Assembly (NCBI GenBank): GCA_022821725.1
Contig: JAJEDB010000075.1
Location: 36,814-100,813 of the forward strand
Direction of reading: 5' to 3'
DNA from: Candidatus Poribacteria bacterium
GTDB lineage: Bacteria > Poribacteria > WGA-4E > WGA-3G
DNA length: 64,000 nucleotides
The notes beneath the pieces are model-generated. The model worked only from the letters and a program-made list of their open reading frames with translations. It searched no databases and had not been told where the DNA came from. A program made the position numbers and the translations under genes. This document shows, in pieces, positions 59,224 to 64,000 of this stretch (positions are counted from its first letter, which is position 1; each line of letters starts with the position of its first letter).

Positions 59224-60114
59224 ATGGCAATTACCTACGACTTCATTGTATACAGTAGTAGAACATCGGCAACGGACTGGATCCTCGGGATGAAGGCTGT
59301 TCACGGAGAAGTGCCGCTGGATATCGTCATACCTCACGAGTATGGGACATCAGAACCTGACAATCCTGAAGTCGTTGGTGTTTTAACAGCTGAGGGATTG
59401 GAACGCGAGAGCACCGACGGGTTAGAACTTTACCGATACCTCCGACAACTGAATCCAAAGAAAAATAACTCATTCGGATACAATGAGGTAGTCATTCGGA
59501 ATATACATGCGCGTCTCAGTGGCCTGAAGGTTGATGAAGAGATACGGGTGCAAGTTACATACAGCGAGCGGAGAGAAGCTTATACCCAGTTTTCGTATCA
59601 TATTAAGTTAATAGGCATTTTTGGTGGTACAGATGCGTCCGAGTTGGTGAACCGACCGAATGAAATTGCTACACCATCGTCAACAGAAAAGCACCCAGCG
59701 CCTCAGGAGCAGATCAATTTTAGTAATACGGGACAGCCGGTTTATAAAACAACCAATACCTTAGAAAAATTAATAGATTTTGCGCAAAATCTCCAAAAAG
59801 AGTTGGAACAGACGCGCAAAGAACTCGAGGATATGTCAAATAAAATTCGACACCTCGAAGAGGAGCGAAAGCAGTTTGAAGACGAACGGCGGAGATTCAG
59901 CGAAACCTTGAGCCTGATTGAAGACATTTTTGACCGACTCAACCGGTTGGAACTTTTCGATTCACGAATTCAAGACCTTGAGGAGGACCGGTATCAACTT
60001 CATAATCTTCAGCAAACCTTGCGGAAATTCCTCGTAGCGTTACATCAGCAAGCCCGGACAGCCCTGCAAGAATACACCGATGGGACAGAGAACGGGTTAG
60101 ACAAACGCCCTTGA
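59224..60114 (+). CDS. Coiled-coil protein with N-terminal beta domain, unknown function
   Basis: 296 residues. The first 145 residues (MAITYDFIVYSSRTSATDWIL) appear to be a compact alpha/beta or beta domain ending in HIKLIGIFGG. A linker follows and then a long coiled coil (about 175-275: LEKLIDFAQNLQKELEQTR, KIRHLEEERKQFEDERRRF). No membrane helix or signal peptide. No family recognised. ATG 59224 follows AAAGAGAGAAA; the frame is open further upstream only through the MITE. Confidence 0.6.
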   Translation: MAITYDFIVYSSRTSATDWILGMKAVHGEVPLDIVIPHEYGTSEPDNPEVVGVLTAEGLERESTDGLELYRYLRQLNPKKNNSFGYNEVVIRNIHARLSGLKVDEEIRVQVTYSERREAYTQFSYHIKLIGIFGGTDASELVNRPNEIATPSSTEKHPAPQEQINFSNTGQPVYKTTNTLEKLIDFAQNLQKELEQTRKELEDMSNKIRHLEEERKQFEDERRRFSETLSLIEDIFDRLNRLELFDSRIQDLEEDRYQLHNLQQTLRKFLVALHQQARTALQEYTDGTENGLDKRP

Positions 60115-60152
60115 AAGTATTCCCATTAGGACAATAAAAGGAGAACATCCTT

Positions 60153-60953
60153 ATGATGAAATTAGGGACTATGTCTCTGAATGTGAGAAATACGACTGCT
60201 TCTGCTTTCGCACAAATCGTATACGATCTCGGTTTTGATGTTATCGAGTTACATTCAAGCGCGTTTGAATCCACCGATGCAGACTACCTACGAGACCTGA
60301 AGAAAGATCTCGCACGGAAAGGATTGCCGTTAGGTTATATCGGGGTTAGCAACAACTTTGGGCGTCCCGTTGCTGAGCATCCCGAACAAGTTGCCCTCAT
60401 AAAGCAGTGGATTGACGTTGCCGCTTTTATGAGTTGTCCAATCGTCCGAGTCTTTGCCGCTTATGTTCCTGAGGACTGTGAGGATGAAGAGACTTTGTGG
60501 CCACCGATGATTGAAGCCTTCAAGGAGGTCGCTGAATACGGCTATGAATCAGGAATCCTCGTCGGGCTACAGAATCACAACCACAACAACGTTACACGCG
60601 ATGGGGCTGCCGTTTTACGGGCACTGAATGAAACGGATCATCCGTATTTCACACATATCTTGGACACTGGACAGTATGCAGGATCCCCCGGCGCGAGTGG
60701 GCATCGTGGCTCTCCACATCCTAACTATGACTGCTATGCAAGTATTGAACAGACCGCACCTCATGCCATTTATGTCCGCACGAAGTTTTATCAAATTGAT
60801 AGCGGCGTGGAGGAATGGTTGGATTATCCTCGCGTTTTAGATATTCTGCGCGGGGTTAACTATAACGGATGCCTCTCGGTCGTCTATGAAGGGGAGTCCG
60901 ACCCCGTTGACTCCATGCGTAAGGCGAGAAGTTATCTGGAATCCTTACTGTAG
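60153..60953 (+). CDS. Sugar phosphate isomerase/epimerase (TIM barrel)
   Basis: Xylose-isomerase-like TIM-barrel protein of the AP-endonuclease-2 family, 266 residues. LGYIGVSNNFGRPV, VRVFAAYVPED, VGLQNHNHN with a metal-binding acidic/His cluster, THILDTGQYAGSPGA and the final CLSVVYEGESDPVDSM (metal-binding Glu) match the family. Likely acts on a keto sugar or inositol derivative. AAAGGAGAACATCC precedes the double ATG. Confidence 0.82.
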   Translation: MMKLGTMSLNVRNTTASAFAQIVYDLGFDVIELHSSAFESTDADYLRDLKKDLARKGLPLGYIGVSNNFGRPVAEHPEQVALIKQWIDVAAFMSCPIVRVFAAYVPEDCEDEETLWPPMIEAFKEVAEYGYESGILVGLQNHNHNNVTRDGAAVLRALNETDHPYFTHILDTGQYAGSPGASGHRGSPHPNYDCYASIEQTAPHAIYVRTKFYQIDSGVEEWLDYPRVLDILRGVNYNGCLSVVYEGESDPVDSMRKARSYLESLL

Positions 60954-60999
60954 GTGCAGCTTGGATGCGTCTATTGATGATGGAGGAGAGGAAATCTTT

Positions 61000-61206
61000 A
61001 TGCTCAATATCAACCCAAAATATCTTGTCAACACCAAAGGCAGAAAAACTGCTGTCGTTTTATCAATGAAAGAGTATCGCCTTCTCATAGAGCATCTGGA
61101 GGATTTAGAAGACATTTTAGAGATGGATGCGGCGGTTGAAACTGAGACAGATTCTCGCGACTATCGGGAAATTCGAGCCGAGTTAAAAAAAGAAGGGAAA
61201 CTTTGA
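61000..61206 (+). CDS. Phd/YefM-type antitoxin
   Basis: 68 residues. The Phd/YefM N-terminal fold is visible in YLVNTKGRKTAVVLSMKEYRLLIEHLEDLED, with an acidic C-terminal tail (TETDSRDYREIRAELKKEG) that would bind the toxin. ATG 61000 has GGAGGAGAGG 8 nt upstream. The toxin frame starts within its stop region at 61203 but is truncated, so the antitoxin is functionally alone. Confidence 0.78.
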   Translation: MLNINPKYLVNTKGRKTAVVLSMKEYRLLIEHLEDLEDILEMDAAVETETDSRDYREIRAELKKEGKL

Positions 61207-61358
61207 CTGCCCCAACGCGCTATACTGTCTCTTTAAAACGTCGGGCTGAACAAGCATTGAGAAGATTACCACAGACCATTGAACAACGTCTCACTCTCAA
61301 ATCCGCATTGCACCGTTGTTGCAATGCTACGGGCTTGTTTCTTGGAAAATTGCCATGA
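61203..61358 (+). pseudogene. RelE/ParE-type toxin truncated by an R-family repeat
   Basis: From TTG 61203 the frame reads TAPTRYTVSLKRRAEQALRRL then PQTIEQRLT, the N-terminal helices of a RelE/ParE toxin. At about residue 34 it enters an inverted R-family repeat (SALHRCCNATG) and stops at 61358, giving 51 residues against about 90. The catalytic C-terminal strands are missing, so it should be inactive. The TTG lies in the antitoxin stop region, as expected for the native pair. Confidence 0.6.
61290..61345 (-). repeat. R-family repeat (inverted) in the relE-like gene
   Basis: On the minus strand GTAGCATTGCAACAACGG, then TGCAATGCGGATTTGAGAG: arms GCATTGC / GCAATGC (7 bp) around the 9-nt loop AACAACGGT, followed by the family GGATTTG. 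Arm bases equal those of the copy at 7962. Confidence 0.7.
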
Positions 61359-62134
61359 AATCCATACACACAGCGGTCCGCGAACAGTTTAGCCAACATG
61401 CCGACTACTACGCACAGAGTCGTACGCATGCTACAGGAAATACGCTAAACGTTCTCCTTGACTTTGCGGACCCTAAAGGAACGGAGCAGACGTTAGACAT
61501 CGCTACTGGCACAGGTTTCACAGCGTTTGCATTCGCACCCAAGGTGGCACATGTTGTCGCGACCGACCTAACCCCGGAAATGGTCGAGAAGGCAGTTGAA
61601 TTGGCGGAAGAACAAGCGATAAAAAATATTGCGTTTTCCGTTGCTGCTGCCGAGGCATTGCCGTTTGCTGATGCATCGTTGGATTTGGTAACCTGTCGAA
61701 TCGCACCACATCACTTTCAAGATGTGCGGGCATTCTTAAGCGAGGTCCATCGGGTTTTACGGGCAGATGGTCTTTTCTGCATGACCGATTCTGTCTCACC
61801 GGAATCAGAGAAATTGAGAGCCTGGCAGAACCGCATTGAGAGACTTCGAGATAACTCGCATGTGTATGGCTACCCACCCTCGCAATGGGATGCGATGATT
61901 ACGGATGCTGGGTTTTCTCTCGAAAAAACAGCGCACACCCGAAACGCACAGATGTCGTTTCTTTGGTGGGTACGTCCAGAGAAAAACCTGCCAGAGGTTG
62001 TGCAGGAGATCCGTGATGCGTTTGCGCAACTCTCCCCTGATGAAGCGCGAGAGCACTACACTGTCCAGCCAGAAGGTGATGACTTCTATTTCTCGTGGCC
62101 CACGTACACCGTTAAAGCAAGGCGCGTGGGTTAA
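61355..62134 (+). CDS. SAM-dependent methyltransferase (UbiE-like class I)
   Basis: 259 residues. Motif I TLDIATGTGFTAFAFAP is near residue 48, VVATDLTPEMVEKA gives the acidic ribose ligand, LVTCRIAPHHFQDV is motif IV/post-I region, and EVHRVLRADGLFCMTD motif VI. Substrate unknown; similar proteins are annotated as UbiE/MenG-like. ATG 61355 overlaps the stop of the truncated toxin frame by 4 nt. An upstream TTG at 61316 lies in repeat DNA and is less likely. Confidence 0.82.
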   Translation: MKSIHTAVREQFSQHADYYAQSRTHATGNTLNVLLDFADPKGTEQTLDIATGTGFTAFAFAPKVAHVVATDLTPEMVEKAVELAEEQAIKNIAFSVAAAEALPFADASLDLVTCRIAPHHFQDVRAFLSEVHRVLRADGLFCMTDSVSPESEKLRAWQNRIERLRDNSHVYGYPPSQWDAMITDAGFSLEKTAHTRNAQMSFLWWVRPEKNLPEVVQEIRDAFAQLSPDEAREHYTVQPEGDDFYFSWPTYTVKARRVG

Positions 62135-62141
62135 TTTGCTG

Positions 62142-63128
62142 CTACGGACATGTTACCCCTACGGGGTTCACAGGACTTTCCAAGAAACTTTCAATATCGG
62201 AAGGAGTCGGTAGTGCAGGAATTACGCCAACTTTTTGAGTTGCTAACGCGCCTGCGGCGTTTGCATATCGCATAATAACGTTAAGTTGTTCATTTTCAAG
62301 TGATGTAAGATCTGCATGCGGCATCAGTTGGGTGAGCATCGCAGCGACGAAGGCATCCCCCGCACCGAGGGTATCCACGACCTCCACCTCAAATCCATCA
62401 ACATAGCCTTCAGCAGAACCGTTCGTGTAATAGCAGCCGCGTTCGCCTAACGTGACAACAAGCAGTTTCGCACCGAGTCCAAGAATGCGATCCACTCCAT
62501 TTGCCAATTCGACGTCGTCTGTGATAAATTCCCACTCCTCTTCCGAAATTTTGACGATATCTGCGTAGGGCATCACTTCCCAGATCCAGTGCTTGGCATC
62601 GTTCTCATTATCCCAGAGCATCAACCGTAAATTTGGATCGTAGGAGAGCGTCGCACCCCCCGATTTTGCGGACTGGATTGCGTGAAGGGTCGCTTCTCGA
62701 CTCGGCGAGTGGCTGAGACTGACAGAACCGTAGTGGAATAGTTCTGTCGATTGGACATAGTTAGCGTCGATTTCATCCGGAGAGAGTTGGATGTCGGCAC
62801 CTGGATGTCGATAGAAGGTGATGTCTTTCATACCATCAGAGCGCGTGGCGACGAATGCTAGGGTCGTGCGAGATCCTTCACCCGCGATGAGGTAATCCGT
62901 ATTGACCCTGTTCTGTTGGAGCGTTTCGCGTAGGAAATCGCCGAACGCATCTGCACCGACTTTACCGATAAACCCGGCATCTATGCCGAGTTTCGTTAAG
63001 CCGACCGCAACATTCGCGGGGGCACCCCCTGGGGCTTTGACAAATCCGGGGGCTGCTGCGAGCGTCACATCAGGGGTTGTAGAGACAAAGTCGATGAGGA
63101 GTTCACCGATACATAAAGCTTTTGGCAT
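62142..63128 (-). CDS. PfkB-family carbohydrate kinase (2), fructokinase-like
   Basis: Ribokinase/fructokinase-type kinase, 328 residues. CIGELLIDFVS opens the protein, APGGAPANVAVGLTKLG is the substrate-binding GG motif, IGKVGADAFGDFL follows, and VVDTLGAGDAFVAAML near residue 245 holds the catalytic Asp. Closest in pattern to bacterial fructokinases (ScrK). ATG 63128 has AAGG upstream; a GTG at 63158 overlaps the toxin stop and would add 10 residues. Tail-to-tail with the methyltransferase. Confidence 0.87.
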   Translation of the reverse strand: MPKALCIGELLIDFVSTTPDVTLAAAPGFVKAPGGAPANVAVGLTKLGIDAGFIGKVGADAFGDFLRETLQQNRVNTDYLIAGEGSRTTLAFVATRSDGMKDITFYRHPGADIQLSPDEIDANYVQSTELFHYGSVSLSHSPSREATLHAIQSAKSGGATLSYDPNLRLMLWDNENDAKHWIWEVMPYADIVKISEEEWEFITDDVELANGVDRILGLGAKLLVVTLGERGCYYTNGSAEGYVDGFEVEVVDTLGAGDAFVAAMLTQLMPHADLTSLENEQLNVIMRYANAAGALATQKVGVIPALPTPSDIESFLESPVNPVGVTCP

Positions 63129-63151
63129 AGATTGTAATTCCTTGGCGGATT

Positions 63152-63472
63152 TCAGCACTCAATGTAAACAATTGGGCGAGGTTCAATGTTTCTGAGGACT
63201 TCGTGTAACTGAGGCATTAGAGGGAGTAGCAACTCTAATTGATTTCGAGGCGAGATAAGCACAACAACTGCAATGTCAAAGCGTTCGAGGTTTTGTTGTG
63301 ATTCAATGTTCTGATCGGCAGTCACCCAAACATCAAATTCATTTTCCGCTCTGGTCAACAATTCACCGTTTTTCATGCCAGCCCAGCCTTTTTCTTGCAC
63401 GGTGAAAGCGGTATGTTCAGGGAGTTCCCACTTCAGTTTTCTGGGTAGACATTCGTCAATGAGTATTCGCAT
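63152..63472 (-). CDS. DUF5615 (PIN-like) toxin, second pair
   Basis: 106 residues. MRILIDECLPRKLKWELP carries the first acidic residue, GWAGMKNGELLTRAENEFDVWVTADQNIESQQNL the central acidic cluster, and VVVLISPRNQLELLLPLM the core strand. Its ATG overlaps the antitoxin gene by 17 nt. Sequence is divergent from the toxin at 41646, so the two pairs are not recent copies. Confidence 0.83.
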   Translation of the reverse strand: MRILIDECLPRKLKWELPEHTAFTVQEKGWAGMKNGELLTRAENEFDVWVTADQNIESQQNLERFDIAVVVLISPRNQLELLLPLMPQLHEVLRNIEPRPIVYIEC

Positions 63473-63707
63473 GGACGTGTGTTAGAAGCATCTCTTTCGC
63501 CAGTTCCAATGCCTTGACGGCTTGATCGCGACTGACAGACGGAAAATCCTCCAAAAATTCATCGAGCGTCTCCCCACCCTCTAAATAGTCAATTAGGTTT
63601 TTTATGGGGACGCGGGTATTTTTGAAGACCGGTGTTCCGCTCATGACCTCGTTATTGCAAGTAATGAGTCCTTCAACCGCCTGCGTTGTCTTTTCATCAA
63701 ATTCCAT
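63456..63707 (-). CDS. DUF433 antitoxin, second pair
   Basis: 83 residues. The core ITCNNEVMSGTPVFKNTRVPIKNLIDYLEGGETLDEFLEDFPSV and QAVKALELAKE match DUF433. ATG 63707 has GGAG 8 nt upstream; an ATG at 63731 would place that SD inside the coding region. Unlike the pair at 41420, the overlap with the toxin is short (17 nt). Confidence 0.85.
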   Translation of the reverse strand: MEFDEKTTQAVEGLITCNNEVMSGTPVFKNTRVPIKNLIDYLEGGETLDEFLEDFPSVSRDQAVKALELAKEMLLTHVHANTH

Positions 63708-63797
63708 GGATAATTCTCCGTTTTCATGCAATCTCTATATTTTAAGAATACCCTAAAATTCTGTAGATGTCAAGTTTTACACACGCTTGGGCAGTGC

Positions 63798-63854
63798 TAT
63801 TTAGTTTTCCGTTTTTTTTGCGTTTTTGATCCCCCGGCCCGGTAAGTGCGGTTT
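63798..63854 (+). repeat. Interspersed repeat (S copy 2)
   Basis: TATTTAGTTTTCCG, T-run, GCGTTTTTGATCCCCC, CCCGGTAAGTGCGGTTT: second copy of the stretch at 12682-12740, with four differences and a 2-nt gap. Its P palindrome is cut short (TTTCATGG), just before the IS630-type end. Confidence 0.65.
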
Positions 63855-63863
63855 CATGGAGTT

Positions 63864-64000
63864 TATAGTGACCTTTAGAATTAAAGAGACATTTTTTCGG
63901 TTTTATGATAGGCTGCGTCTATTATGGCATATTCAACAGATTTACGCAAACGCGTCTTAGATTTTATTCAAACTGGGGGTAAAAAATCTCAAGCCGCCCG
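63864..64000 (+). mobile_element. IS630-family insertion sequence, left part
   Basis: Left terminal repeat TATAGTGACCTTTAGAATTA then AAGAGACAT, starting with the TA target. It resembles the ends of four small elements in this window, most closely the right end at 47226. It is followed by a transposase start and leaves the window. Confidence 0.8.
63924..64000 (+). CDS. IS630-family transposase (N-terminal 25 residues)
   Basis: ATG 63924 opens MAYSTDLRKRVLDFI followed by QTGGKKSQAA, the standard beginning of IS630-type transposases (helix-turn-helix that binds the terminal repeat). The DDE catalytic part lies beyond the edge. Confidence 0.85.
   Translation, partial: MAYSTDLRKRVLDFIQTGGKKSQAA

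Noticed and set aside
60886..60999. Longer start for the YefM-like antitoxin
   Set aside because: The added residues overlap the preceding isomerase gene in another frame; ATG 61000 has a strong SD.

Overview
The window looks like a chromosomal segment of an uncultured bacterium close to Candidatus Poribacteria. This is inferred from gene content: several Gfo/Idh/MocA oxidoreductases interleaved with phytanoyl-CoA dioxygenase (PhyH) family proteins, a sulfatase-like hydrolase, a ceramidase-like protein, two DUF433/DUF5615 pairs, a Uma2 nuclease and a very high load of short interspersed palindromes. No rRNA, tRNA, CRISPR array or prophage was seen.

Layout. 1-5775 (minus strand): 5' part of uvrC, a Uma2 nuclease, trmB, a sugar-nucleotide-type SDR and glnD. 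6004-14195 (plus): a catabolic island of three Gfo/Idh/MocA oxidoreductases, three PhyH dioxygenases, one sulfatase-like enzyme and an orphan antitoxin. 14262-23958: a lone MoxR ATPase, a Fic protein with a duplicated operator/leader, and a type III restriction-modification locus (coiled-coil membrane protein, mod, res). The mod reading frame is broken at a G10 tract and again by a 1-nt loss. 23959-30613: glcD, an IS605-type end pair lacking a transposase, a SerA-like dehydrogenase with trpB, a HEAT protein and era. 30724-36672: a tandemly duplicated UvrA of 1982 residues, then a J-domain protein. 37789-43438: a PhyH protein, a sarcosine-oxidase-like flavoprotein, a DUF4403 protein, a DUF433/DUF5615 pair and a ceramidase-like protein. 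43439-48694: an accessory zone with two envelope proteins, nested mobile elements (tnpB plus TATAGT-type MITEs) and an exported protein behind a consensus promoter and a second G10 tract. 48695-57628 (minus): glnB, glnA, dcd, glcF, larE, def, a GT-C-like membrane protein and a VWA protein. 57828-64000: rhamnose mutarotase, two PfkB kinases, a sugar isomerase, toxin-antitoxin remnants, a methyltransferase, and the left end of an IS630-family element at the window edge.

Connections. glnD, glnB and glnA together give a PII/glutamine synthetase nitrogen-sensing set. glcD and glcF (27 kb apart) plus larE fit oxidation of 2-hydroxyacids and lactate racemase cofactor synthesis. uvrC and the double UvrA are excision repair.

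The most unusual signal is a family of short repeats (R family). Each has a hairpin with a conserved 9-nt loop (AACAACGGC type), covarying arms, and a trailing CCGCAAGG-AATTAAAAA segment. In several places that segment is the ribosome-binding region of the next gene. Elsewhere it is built in frame into proteins (TrpB, UvrA), and one copy truncates a RelE-like toxin. Two further hairpin families show the same arm covariation.
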